Positions 9,001 through 18,300 of a DNA stretch of 21,713 nt are shown in pieces (the first letter of the stretch is position 1; each line of letters starts with the position of its first letter). The stretch comes from Stephanodiscus triporus (taxonomy: Eukaryota > Bacillariophyta > Thalassiosirophyceae > Thalassiosirales > Thalassiosiraceae), in the NCBI GenBank assembly GCA_036939755.1, contig JALLAZ010000135.1:1-21713 (forward strand), given 5' to 3'. Under the pieces are notes generated by a model. The model was not told the origin of the DNA and did no database searches. It saw nothing but the letters and a program-made list of their open reading frames with translations. The position numbers and the translations under genes were made by a program.

Positions 9001-11397
9001 CATTACCGTCATCCGTCTCCGCGCTAATATTCCCCATATTCTCATCCAAGGTATCCAGAGTCTGACGATATATTTTTTCCGACAAATTCGTCAACCCGCC
9101 CATCAAATAGCCTTCTAAGTCTGCCTCTCCGACATCTAACATCACTCGTTCAAAAAACGATACTCGTCGAGCCCAGAGTTTTCTCGCGGCGGAGATAGTC
9201 TCGCGTGCGTTCCGCACTATGGTCCGCGCCTGATCCAACGTACAGAAAGGCCACGGTTGATGATACATCCCTAACCACGCCGATAAGAATTGTATGTAAG
9301 GAGCGCCGAACTTGGCGTTAGCGTTGAATAACGGAGCAAGAGAGGTTGCGGATGATAATGATGATGTCGACGACTTCAGGTCGTTGCTAGATTTGGCAAC
9401 AGCGGCGGCGATAGTCGCCTTGCGTGCCACATCAATGAGAGCATCCATGACACGATCCTCGCTGCCCCGAGTATAGACGGCGTCCGTCAGCTCCATTCGA
9501 CAGGTCAACGCGGCTAATGCACATTGGCAGTTCGCCAACGATCGCTTCTCCAAATCGGTGTATTTTTCTCGGTAGGATAACACAGGAGGAGACGTCTCGT
9601 TCTTATTCTTCTTCTTCTCCGACAAAAGTTTCCCCTTCTCCTCCTTTCGTTCCACCGCAATTCGTTCTCTCTTACATGCCAGCAGACACGAATGTGCCAT
9701 GGACAGAAGCTCGAAAGAGCGTGCGTCGTCATTGTCCTTGTCTTCACTGCCGCTGCCGCTGCCGCTGCCGCTGCCGCTGCCGCAGCGGGTACGCGGAGGG
9801 GTGGCGGCGGTTATGTCGGCGAACGACGAATCGCATATCCAGGAAGCGGCGACTATGGACGTCGAGCAGCATTCCGCGAGGCGACGCAATGCGACGCCGT
9901 TCGACGAGGCCCGCGCATCGTTGGCTTCATAGTCGTCGTCGTCGTCGCCGACGACGACGGAGCCATCGTTCGCGTCGTCGTCGCCCCCGCTCGAGCCACC
10001 ACCGACGACGAGCGCGTGGAGGTAATTCATCATCAGGGGAGAAACGAAGGATATCACCGCCCGCCAAAGGAGGATGATCCCGCGATGGGACAGATCGCCG
10101 TCTCCCTCGTCGTCGTCGTCCGCCACGATCGCGACGGCGATCCCACCCACGTCGCGACGTCTTCGTCGCGGCGGCCGCCGCCGCGACGCCGCCGCCGCTG
10201 CGATCTCCGCCAGGCGCTCGACCTCGCGCGTCAGCGAGACGTGACAATCCCGCACGACGTCGGACGATGCCGCGCATCGACGGTATCGTCCGGTCGACGG
10301 AGGGGGAGGTAGAGGGGGACGAGGAGGATCGGGCGGGGACGACGACGACAACGTCGCGATGACCGCGTCGCGCAGCGCCACCGACGAGGGGGAGAGGCCC
10401 TCGAGGAAGCGGGCGGGGTAGTCGTCGTCGTCGTCTTCGTCTGGAAGGGATTCCAACGCCGCCTCCCACGCGTCGAACATCGCCTCGGATCGGACTTCGC
10501 CCTCCTCCTCCGCGATCGTCTTCGTCGTCGTCATGGCAACGACGCCCCCTCCGCCCTTCTCCGGCATGCGATTCGTCGACGCGGCATGACGACGCCGCGT
10601 TTCCGTCCGTATCCCGTATTCCTCCCCGGCGCGTCGAATTTCGACGCGGACGTAGTGCGACAGTAGCAGCGACGACGACCCGGCGGGGACAGTCGTCGTC
10701 GTCGTCGTCGTAGAAGTATCCGTCGTCGACGCGAGGGATGCCGCCTCCCGCGCCATCCCCAGGAGGTCGTCGATGGTCGTCCTCGTCGGGTCGATCAACG
10801 TCGCGTACGCCGGACAGCATCGACGGAGGTAATGTTCCGATATCACGTCGTCGAGCCTCCTCCCATTATCGCCCACGACGCCATCATCGTCATCGCCGTT
10901 CCCCCCCCCCCCTCCATCATCATCGTCGTCGTTGTCCTGACGTAGAGCGAGGTACGGCCCCAGTTCCGCGATGCGCGCGACGTTGCCCCTATCCCTTGCG
11001 ATCCGCGACATGTTCGTCAGGGGAACAACGACGCGAACATCGCGGTACGACGCGTGTCCCGGCATGTTGTCGTCGTCAACGTCGTCAACGTCGTAGCCCC
11101 CCCCCCCACCCCGCACGACCCCAACAGCGCCGCATCAAGGCACGCCTTCCAGCAACTCGCCGCGCGTCCACCGTTCCCGAGGTACGGGCCGTACGCGCTC
11201 GCGCGATGCAGCCAATACAAGTAGGCAACGTCCGCGAGTCGACGCCGGAGTAGTCGTCGTGACCCCCTCGCGCCCTCCTCCGCATTCGTCGACGATGACG
11301 TCGACATCGTACCCATGACCCCGACGAGGCAGAGCAGCGCCATGAGCCTGCCGTCGTCGACCGCCTCGCACCGTCCCAGCGTGCCGACAGTGTGCAT
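6092..11397 (-). CDS. SKI3: SKI3/TTC37-like tetratricopeptide protein (Ski complex)
   Basis: SKI3 scaffolds the Ski complex, which feeds mRNA to the cytoplasmic exosome for 3'-5' decay. The model uses 6092-8646 and 8713 to about 11107, plus a different-frame first part to 11397, about 1745 residues in all (human TTC37 has 1564). The match rests on consecutive TPR units: SLLGVCYEYQ then RAKGCYRKALAINP (near 8500-8408), WAWRAMGQLK, and TWVELAACYRQLGKYSAAV. This order and wording agree with the central TTC37 TPRs. The C-terminal half is TPR throughout. The N-terminal third is rich in Asp, Gly, Ser and Arg with acidic runs and probably disordered. At C11 (11097-11107) the frame from 11397 (LADVAYLYWLHRASAYGPYL) runs out and the next frame takes over (YDVDDVDDD); one extra base would join them. 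The start at 11397 follows an in-frame TGA at 11409-11407. An alternative is translation from an ATG near 11064. Further upstream exons cannot be excluded. Confidence 0.75.
8647..8712 (-). other. Intron in SKI3-like gene, 66 nt
   Basis: On the minus strand: donor GGGGTAAGTA (intron begins at 8712), acceptor TCTTTTAG (ends at 8647). Phase 1; splicing gives EAVR then D-FPGNSEAS, joining two long open frames that both read as helical repeats. Unspliced, the upstream frame stops at 8690. Confidence 0.88.
9747..9782. repeat. Hexanucleotide microsatellite (CTGCCG)6
   Basis: Six perfect CTGCCG units lie inside the SKI3-like coding sequence, encoding a Gly-Ser alternation (GSGSGSGSGS) on the minus strand. 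The unit length keeps the frame, so copy-number change would alter only linker length. Confidence 0.9.
10901..10912. repeat. C12 homopolymer inside coding sequence
   Basis: On the minus strand it encodes a short Gly run within an Asp-rich segment of the SKI3-like protein. The frame is open on both sides at this length, unlike at the C11 tract at 11097-11107. Confidence 0.85.
11097..11107. repeat. C11 homopolymer at the SKI3 frame break
   Basis: The minus strand reads GGGGTG10-11 before CTACGACG. The frame from 11397 enters as Ser-Cys-Gly-Val-Gly and would leave in a Thr-rich wrong frame. The frame of the rest of the gene leaves as Tyr-Asp-Val-Asp. A G12 run instead of G11 would join them. 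Confidence 0.8.
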
Positions 11398-11400
11398 ACA

Positions 11401-11425
11401 ACGACATCAATGTCTTTGATGTCGT
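11401..11425. repeat. Perfect inverted repeat at SKI3 start
   Basis: ACGACATCAA (11401-11410), a 5-nt loop, then TTGATGTCGT (11416-11425). It ends 4 bp upstream of the proposed SKI3 start codon (11397), so it would fold in the 5' UTR if transcription starts further upstream. Confidence 0.8.
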
Positions 11426-11732
11426 CGTGCCGAAAATACCATGGTTGTGAGCGGTTGAGGCTGGAAGTACCGTATTCTACGGTGTCTAATATTAATTCCT
11501 ACGTCAAAACCTTTCTCATCGCCGAAAAACACCCCCCAACCATCAATTTGCACATCGACGATGGTGAAAAAAACGCCATAATGAACTTGGGCGCAAGGAA
11601 ATTGACCCCCTAAACATCGGTCCCCTCGAACCGCCACTCGGGCGGAGCAACTAGAGACCATGGCGAACATGGCGTCGTCGACCATTTTTAAGATGACAGC
11701 AGTTTTCATTGTCGTCTAGGCCTGCGAACCAA

Positions 11733-11764
11733 AGCTGAATTCAGCTACTTTGGCTGAATTCAGC
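11733..11764. repeat. Two EcoRI-type palindromes, period 19
   Basis: AGCTGAATTCAGCT (14-bp perfect palindrome, 11733-11746) is followed by GCTGAATTCAGC (12-bp, 11753-11764). The pair is also framed by CCAAAG (11729-11734) and CTTTGG (11748-11753), an additional inverted repeat. Spacing of 19 bp puts both sites on nearly the same helical face. Confidence 0.85.
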
Positions 11765-11958
11765 TAGGGGGACATAAGAACCGTTATTGTCCAAATAATA
11801 GTATTTTGTGTGGTAATGTATCGTAGTGTAGATAAATACTCGGATTGCTTTTTGGCCAACACTACAGAGCTGTATTTTTGAGGAGCCCTAGCTAGTGGAC
11901 GACACCGACACTTCTCTTTTGTGCATCGACACCAACGACACAAGAACGCTGGCCAAAG

Positions 11959-13330
11959 ATGGACTCAGGCGAAGCGGCGTCGTCGTCGTTGTCGTCGTCG
12001 TCGTCCACGTGGAAGCAACAATGCCAACAGCCCACTACTCCATCTTCAACCAATACTGCGCCCCTATCCTCCTTCCTCGCGGGCCTCGCCGGTGGATCGG
12101 CCTCCACCATTTTATTGTATCCTTTAGATCTCATCAAAACTCGCATGCAGGTCGACGAAAGGCCGCGCGATTCCGTTGGTAGCCGTGGCGGCGCCGCTGC
12201 TGCCCATACGACGACCGCGCCTCCGACTCACGCCACGGCGAGATCGGCAGGCAAGCCGCGAACGATCTGCACCACCGTCAGGGGAGTGATTCGTCACGAG
12301 GGATACATCGGCCTTTATCGAGGGCTTGCCCCCGCCATCATTGGCTCTGCGGCGAGCTGGGGCGGATTTTTCATTTTGTACGAGGACATCAAAGGAAGAA
12401 TGATGTCTAGAAAGCAAAAAGAATCGTCGGTGCATTCGTCAACATCCAGAACAACTGGCGGGGAACGATTCGATGTCGACGAATCGCATAAACAAGGAGT
12501 GAGACTCGGCCCGATAGAACACTTCTCCGCATCATGCCTCGCAGGGGCGTGCATGGTGGCGCTCACGAATCCATTGTGGCTCATAAAGACTAGATTGCAG
12601 CTCCAAAATTCGCGTTTGCAAAACCAACTAACTCAGCCTCGGACCGCAACAAAAGCAACGCAACAGGTAAAGCCACCGTACAGAGGTCTAATTCACGCGA
12701 CGTACGTTATAGCTCAAGAAGAAGGAATATTGGCATTCTACAGAGGGAGCATACCGGCATTGATGCTCGTGTCCCACGGAGGTATTCAGTTCATGGCATA
12801 TGAATTCATGAAAGGGCACTTCGCATTTTATTCGAGTAGCGGAAATAAAAATGGCGACGGCCAATGGAAAAATGGTACCAAAAGAACTAAAGGGACCGTT
12901 GGCGAGAGATTACGTGATTCTCTGGGATATCTCGTCATGGGAGCCATGTCGAAATTGTAAGTGGAGAAGTATCCAGATCAAAGCTCTTGATTACTCTTCC
13001 AACTACACATTCTAACCACGTCCAACTGACTGATCCAACTGATAACATCAAAGTGTCGCGAGCACGACAACATACCCTCTGCAAGTGATGAAAGCGCGTC
13101 TTCAACAGAGATCACAGGCCATAGAAGTGTCCGAGACAACGGGGGAGATCATCATAACCAAGCGAGAGTATTCTGGAGTGATAGATTGCGCGAAAAAGAT
13201 ATGGAGGAATGAGGGAATCTACGGATTTTTCAAGGGTTGTGTCACGAACGCAATACGGGTGGCGCCGAGTGCGGCTGTTACATTCGTTACGTATGAGTTT
13301 GTCTTGGACGTGCTGACGGAGACGACATAA
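11959..13330 (+). CDS. Mitochondrial carrier family protein, folate/FAD-carrier type
   Basis: Join 11959-12956 and 13054-13330, 424 residues. It has three repeats typical of inner-membrane solute carriers. The signature motifs are PLDLIK (55-60), PLWLIKTRLQLQ (205-216) and YPLQVMKARLQ (340-350), with GLYRGLAPA (118-126) and FYRGSIPA (260-267) after the first two and GFFKGC after the third. The Trp in the second motif and the loss of the acidic residue in the third are characteristic of the SLC25A32/FLX1 folate-FAD branch and related pyrimidine or NAD carriers, so the substrate is probably a folate, flavin or nucleotide. Length exceeds the usual 300-330 because of a Ser/Thr/Gln-rich N-terminus of about 33 residues and two long hydrophilic loops (about 66-103 and 148-182). 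The start was chosen as the first ATG in the frame; no clear presequence is seen, as usual for the family. Substrate assignment is inference. Confidence 0.88.
12957..13053 (+). other. Intron in mitochondrial carrier gene, 97 nt
   Basis: Donor ATTGTAAGT, acceptor ATCAAAG. Phase 2: the split codon reads TT|T (Phe), giving MSKF-VASTTTYPLQ, which restores the third carrier signature. The first frame stops at 12960 without splicing. Confidence 0.88.
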
Positions 13331-13846
13331 AATCGGAATAGTGGCGGATGGAGGCAGGTGGATGAGCGTCTGCGTTGCGGTGGCACGTAAGTAGCTCGGT
13401 GCGTTTGTTCGCCTGAGTTTCCGTGTTCGTGGCGCCAGTCCCTCCTTCTGGGTTCCTCACGACTTCAGGGACAACCGACGATCGCCATCCCGCCTTGTTG
13501 CACGAACAACGACGACGCAGGATTTTGGGGGTGGGATTGGCGAGAACAGGGGTTGTAAATAATGTTGAGTGGTGCCATAGGTTCTCCTAGCCAGAAGGTG
13601 GGTGGTACTTCTACCTCATACTTTCTCCTTTAGTTTTATGCGCAGAGGAAAGCTCAAACATTGCAACGAAGATTAACTGGGGACATTTCATCGTGAACTA
13701 AAGTAAAATTAGACAATCAACGCCTCCATGAAACTTGCTCAATCTCATGCTGACAATAATAGCTGAGTAGAATCTCGTAAAATGATCTGAGGCGAAAAAA
13801 AATCGGAGGTCTTCTCTGCGACTTCAAGTGAAAGTCACTTACTTCT
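13331..13846. other. Convergent 3' intergenic region
   Basis: This lies between the stop codons of the carrier (plus) and the metalloprotease (minus). No frame with protein character and no repeat of note; the last 100 bp are AT-rich. I see nothing else in it. Confidence 0.45.
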
Positions 13847-14797
13847 TCATTTGCCGGCGCGATAAGCAGTCCACTGCGCATCCATGCGCTCCACTTGTTT
13901 TGCGGAGAAGGTGTTCATGCATGCATCGTCGGTATAATCCATGAAGTTGGTGATGGGATCTAATCCAGAACTTGTGCATGTGTCACGGCCAGTGGGGCAG
14001 CCAAAGGCGGCAGATTTTTCAGCCGGCGTGTCGGCTACATAGTCACCAGTTTTGGTGCTGCAACCATTCTGAAAGGTGTGATAAAGACCAAGCCAGTGGC
14101 CGACTTCGTGGGTAGCAGTGTCGCCTAGATTGTAGGGTGCCGCACTGCCGCCGGGGAGGGAGGAGTATAGGACGACCACGCCATCATCCTTCGGTCTACT
14201 CGCGTAAGAAGCTGGCAACGTCGCCCAGCCAAGGAGACCACCTCCCGGGTTGGAGCTGTAAATGTTCAGATTGACCGCAGTGCCTTTTCGGAGGGCCTTC
14301 TTCATTTGCGCTTCGGCCGTGGTGCCAGGGCCAGCGGTATACCAGGTATTGTTGGCCGTGGTGTCGGTAGACGAGAGACTGAACCGGAATGGCGTTTTGG
14401 CGAAGGCATTGTTCAGCACAGTCATCTGATCGTTGATCTGTGTTGTACTGACGGCACCAGCACCGGTGGAGTTTGTGATGATGTGCATGTAGACGTTGAT
14501 GGTGATCGAGCCGATGGCGGCAAGGGCAGTAACTACGTCATCACGGCCCGCTTTCTTGAGATCGTTGCGAAATTTGGCCTCTTCGGCGGCAGATTCTTCG
14601 GGGCTTTTGTCCTTGACACCGCAGCGAGCACCACTGTCAATGAAGGCCTTCTTGGAGTCCCATGTGTGGCCGTTGAGCTTGAAAGGCTTGTTGTCCGGCT
14701 GCTCTTCTTGGGAAAAACCCGCCTTTGCGGTGAGGATGACGAGCAGTACGGGTATGGCGATAACGGAGAAGCCGCGATTCATTGTGGTGAGATTCAA
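13847..14797 (-). CDS. Secreted zinc metalloprotease, M43 (pappalysin/cytophagalysin) type
   Basis: A 316-residue intronless frame. A signal peptide is formed by [20 protein letters not shown] (from residue 6; the ATG at residue 1 or 6 could start it, the latter at 14782). The zinc-binding motif [11 protein letters not shown] spans residues 230-240 (ligands His230, His234 and His240, catalytic Glu231), the HExxHxxGxxH form of metzincins. It is followed by [12 protein letters not shown] (284-295), whose Met286 is the Met-turn of M43B enzymes. Cys246, Cys267, Cys274 and Cys293 are placed for the conserved disulfides. Residues about 30-95 look like a propeptide with one Cys59, which could act as a cysteine switch (inference). 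Size and order match the short fungal and bacterial secreted M43 proteases. Function is inferred as extracellular protein degradation. It is divergent from the ATPase gene at 15319. Confidence 0.9.
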   Translation of the reverse strand: MNLTTMNRGFSVIAIPVLLVILTAKAGFSQEEQPDNKPFKLNGHTWDSKKAFIDSGARCGVKDKSPEESAAEEAKFRNDLKKAGRDDVVTALAAIGSITINVYMHIITNSTGAGAVSTTQINDQMTVLNNAFAKTPFRFSLSSTDTTANNTWYTAGPGTTAEAQMKKALRKGTAVNLNIYSSNPGGGLLGWATLPASYASRPKDDGVVVLYSSLPGGSAAPYNLGDTATHEVGHWLGLYHTFQNGCSTKTGDYVADTPAEKSAAFGCPTGRDTCTSSGLDPITNFMDYTDDACMNTFSAKQVERMDAQWTAYRAGK

Positions 14798-14843
14798 AGT
14801 GGAGTGTGCACAATAAGTTAGGGAAAAATTTCCAGGAGAGTTC

Positions 14844-15131
14844 TACCGTAGAACACGCAGCCGATGTGTCACGCAGCCATATGTTTTTTGCGAGAAATTT
14901 ACCCCTACATACGATTGGTAAAAAGTTAAGAATGAGGGCTGTGTTAATCCGTATTAGACGACCAGCATACCGTTGGATTCGTCTCGTTGCGCTGAATCGT
15001 TATTGTGTGGCCCCCATTTTCTTCAAACGATCGCATCAATATCAAATTTGATCTTTTCTGTTTTGCTAATTACGATAGATTTAGTAGAAAACATGTCGTT
15101 TTGCCAACAAAGTGCCGCGTGTTCTACGGTA
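14844..15131. mobile_element. Candidate MITE with 13-bp terminal inverted repeats and TA flanks
   Basis: TACCGTAGAACACGC at 14844-14858 and its exact reverse complement GCGTGTTCTACGGTA at 15117-15131 bracket 288 bp. Read as 13-bp inverted repeats (CCGTAGAACACGC) flanked by TA on each side, the layout fits a small non-autonomous element of a TA-target family (Tc1/mariner-like). There is no open frame inside of useful length. A 15-bp perfect match at this spacing is unlikely by chance, but a second copy was not available to confirm mobility. Confidence 0.4.
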
Positions 15132-15137
15132 TATAAT
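15130..15137 (+). promoter_or_regulatory. TATA-like element
   Basis: TATATAAT 189 bp before the ATPase start codon, beginning within the last bases of the inverted-repeat element. Use as a promoter is a guess from sequence and position. Confidence 0.25.
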
Positions 15138-15318
15138 ATGTATCTCTAAAAAAATCTTATCGTACTTTGCAGGAAGAAAGAAGCAGATGCCGTGAAGCAA
15201 CAAAGCGACATGCCCTACCAACACCACGAAAAAAAGAACGTCTCTTTTTCCCAGGAACTCAAAGTGCCGCACACCTCGCCGTGGGCGAGGGTGAACGTCA
15301 TGACATACCGCTACCGCA

Positions 15319-18300
15319 ATGGATAGGCTTCCACTATCGCTGCTGGAGCTGCTCCAATCCGAGATGACGACCCATGGTGTACTATTGCTGCAAGAAGAAG
15401 CGACCGCTATACCTGCGATAGGCAACAGCGACACTGTCTATGGTAACAAGGATGACTTATTTCAGAAGCGTCAATTGATGGAAAATAAAGTCCGAGTGGC
15501 CTTGCTACTTACCCGCTCAGTTGTCAACTTCCTCCCCGAAACCGCAACGGAGCAAGATGCGCTGCAGCAGTTATCGGAGCTTCGACTGGATGACTTCTTT
15601 GTGTACTTGGATGGCCTTGCATCAACTGCGGCGAACGATACTGCGCGTTCGCAGACATCGATTCTTCTGGGGGTAGACATCATTGCCCCAACCAGTATCA
15701 ACACCATGAACCGTAAGGAGCAGAGACAGCAGGAGCAACCGCTGACAAAAATGGAAATCCTAGGAAAGCTTCTCTGTTCTGTCTTCTCTCTCGATCATTC
15801 CTATCTGCATGCCGACGAGACAAACAGTTATGCGGAGAATCCTTCCAAATGTTTGCGCTTCACGGATCAAAATCTACTCTCAAGACTTGTCTACACCGAG
15901 ACATTTCCCATGGCCATATGCAGGCTTCTATCGGACCTATTGGATGTTAACCGGAATAGCAAGGCCAATTCGCCTTTTGAATCCGTAGAAGATGTCATAC
16001 AAGACTTGGAACAAATGATATCCATGCCGTCAATTTTTTTGCATGACCCCCAAGGATTGCTCAAATCCCCAAAGTTGTTCGGTCATGTAGTTCATGGTCG
16101 CAAGGAGCAAATTGCTGCCATTATCGATGTTGCCGCGCAAATGGATCAACCAAATGGCGAATGCCCACGTACTATCGAGGCCGTGTTTGTGAGTGGGTTG
16201 GCCGGATCTGGGAAGTCCGCCTTAGTCCAGACTGTTCGAGATTATCTGTACCGCTCAGGATGGACTGCAGTCAAAGCCAAATTCGAAAGGAGTTCTGAGC
16301 ACACCTCAAGAGCGATATTGATGGGCATGTTCGATGAAATTATTTCCGATCTATTCGAGAGGGGTGAAGACAGTCCATCACGCGATGATACCGCTCAACG
16401 TGTGTCAAAATCATTGCTGGCTGAGCTAGGTCAAGATGGCGTGTCTCAGGTGGCCCATGCTCTGCCTAGCATTCAATTGCTATTCGATGATACTTCTCGA
16501 AGCCGAAATTCTAGCCCGGATACAGACATGGGAACAAGGTTGGACTCAGCACAACTTAGTAATTGGCAGCTCATCTATTCTCTCACAAAACTGCTCGAGG
16601 CAGTCTTGGAATCTGATCGATACATCATTATTTGCGATGACCTTCAGTGGGCAGACCAGGCTTCAATATCTTTCATAACTGAAATCCTCACCAACATCGG
16701 AAACCTCGAGCACATTTGTCGGCGCTGTTTCTTCGTAGGGCTATACCGCGAGGACGAAGTCAGCGACAAGCACCCGCTTTCGATACAACATTCAAATCTG
16801 GAAATGAGTAACAGCATCAACACGACTCGAATCAACCTAACCAGTCTCTCAAAGGATGATGTGACCGATATGCTGATGACAGAATTCAGGCTGCCTCGAC
16901 GAATCGTCGTGGAATTGGCCCATGTAATACACAATAAGACTGCGGGACATGCTCTGTTTGTTGTTGAATTGCTGAACTCTCTTTTGCGAGATTCCTCCAT
17001 ATCATACAGCTCAGAACAATGTCGATACTCTTGGGATTCATTCCGTATCAATCGTATTCAGACAGGAGACAGCGTAGCCGAATTGATTGCATCTAACATT
17101 TCATCCTTGTCTCCGGCATTTCGACGAAAATTACACATTCTATCATGTTTTGGCACTCAAATACATTCAACAATACTGGAATTCTTGGAAAGCTTTCAGA
17201 ATGGTATTTCCTCTTCTATTGACATCTTCATCGACAAGGGAATTCTCGACAGAGCCGGGCCAATAATTATGTTTACTCATGATTTGATCCAGCAAACTGT
17301 CTATGAAAGCATGGACTTGGATCAGCAGCGATCTCTTCACCTGGATATCGGTCAATTTCTTTGTGGGAAGTCTCGAATTGACGAAAGCTTGGTTTTGACA
17401 GGCATGGGGCAGCTCCAACTTAAGGAGCAAAAGTACATCGCAGAAAAAAACTCAGCTTTGCACCTTGTCTGCATCGCATGCGACCACTTTGGCACCGCAG
17501 GACCCGACCTTTGCAGTGAAATCCAAAGATTGAATTTTGCTGAGTGGTTCTTAGCTGCGGGTCTTAGAACTTCTCAACGGTTCAACTTTCGTGCTGCCCG
17601 TTACTATTATGTTCAAGGTATCAAATTTCTTGGCGACGATTGCTGGAGTGCGGATCTCCCTTTGTGCACTGAATTGTAAGTGATTATGATAAAATCCTCC
17701 CCTACTGACACCTTCATTTGTGGCGAGATATTACTAACCGCGAATATCCAGGCATCACGGTGCCGTGCTAGCCTCATTCGCACTTGGTGAAGCCGACGAC
17801 GTGACACAATATGCGGAAGAGTTGATCAATCATGCACCATTCGAGGACACCCTTCTTTCTGAGCAAATAGTTTTACGATCTTTGACACAATCAGGTCAAG
17901 TTGAAGAATGTGCATCCAGAGGCATCCAAATCCTTCGCCGACTTGGTGTCAACATTCCTGTTGAACCAACATGTGAAAGCATCATGAATTCAGTGGTCAG
18001 CGCGAATATCATGGCGTCCCAATACAGTGTTGAACAGATACTTCATCTGTGTGACAAGTCTGTTGACGAATCTGTACATAGCATTTCGAAAAGCATGGAT
18101 GCAATATTTGGGGCATTGCAAGCAAAGTCTTCCCCTTTCCTGCCATTAGTAACATGTGAGGTACTCAAGCACACTTTGCAATATGGTGTTTGCGAAGAAG
18201 CTTCAACTACATTTGCTTCATATGCAATGCTTAAGGTGGCATTAGAAGGGGACTACGCAGCAGGGCGATATTGGTCAGACATAGTAAAAGAGATCATCAA

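Larger units (their letters stand above)
11398..11958. promoter_or_regulatory. Divergent intergenic region, SKI3-like and carrier genes
   Basis: No convincing gene; small frames on both strands lack protein character. It holds a 10-bp perfect hairpin (11401-11425), an ACCGTA/TACGGT inverted repeat (11469-11483), and two GCTGAATTCAGC palindromes (11734-11745 and 11753-11764). These could be transcription-factor sites for the divergent genes or remnants of an insertion. Confidence 0.4.
14798..15318. promoter_or_regulatory. Divergent intergenic region with inverted-repeat element
   Basis: The stretch lies between the protease and ATPase starts. It is AT-rich and holds the TA-flanked terminal-inverted-repeat element at 14844-15131 and a TATATAAT stretch at 15130-15137. 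No convincing coding frame. Confidence 0.5.

Noticed and set aside
9927..10820. 297-codon minus-strand frame inside the SKI3-like gene
   Set aside because: An Arg/Asp/Gly-rich shadow produced by GC-rich trinucleotide tracts; the competing frame is open far beyond on both sides and continues into TPR sequence.
11895..12182. Plus-strand 95-codon frame starting before the carrier
   Set aside because: Different frame from the carrier, Val-rich from GTC repeats, no domain; the carrier frame has full family signatures.
15167..15367. 66-codon plus-strand frame upstream of the ATPase start as a first exon
   Set aside because: No family resemblance, out of frame with the ATPase, and no convincing donor to join it.
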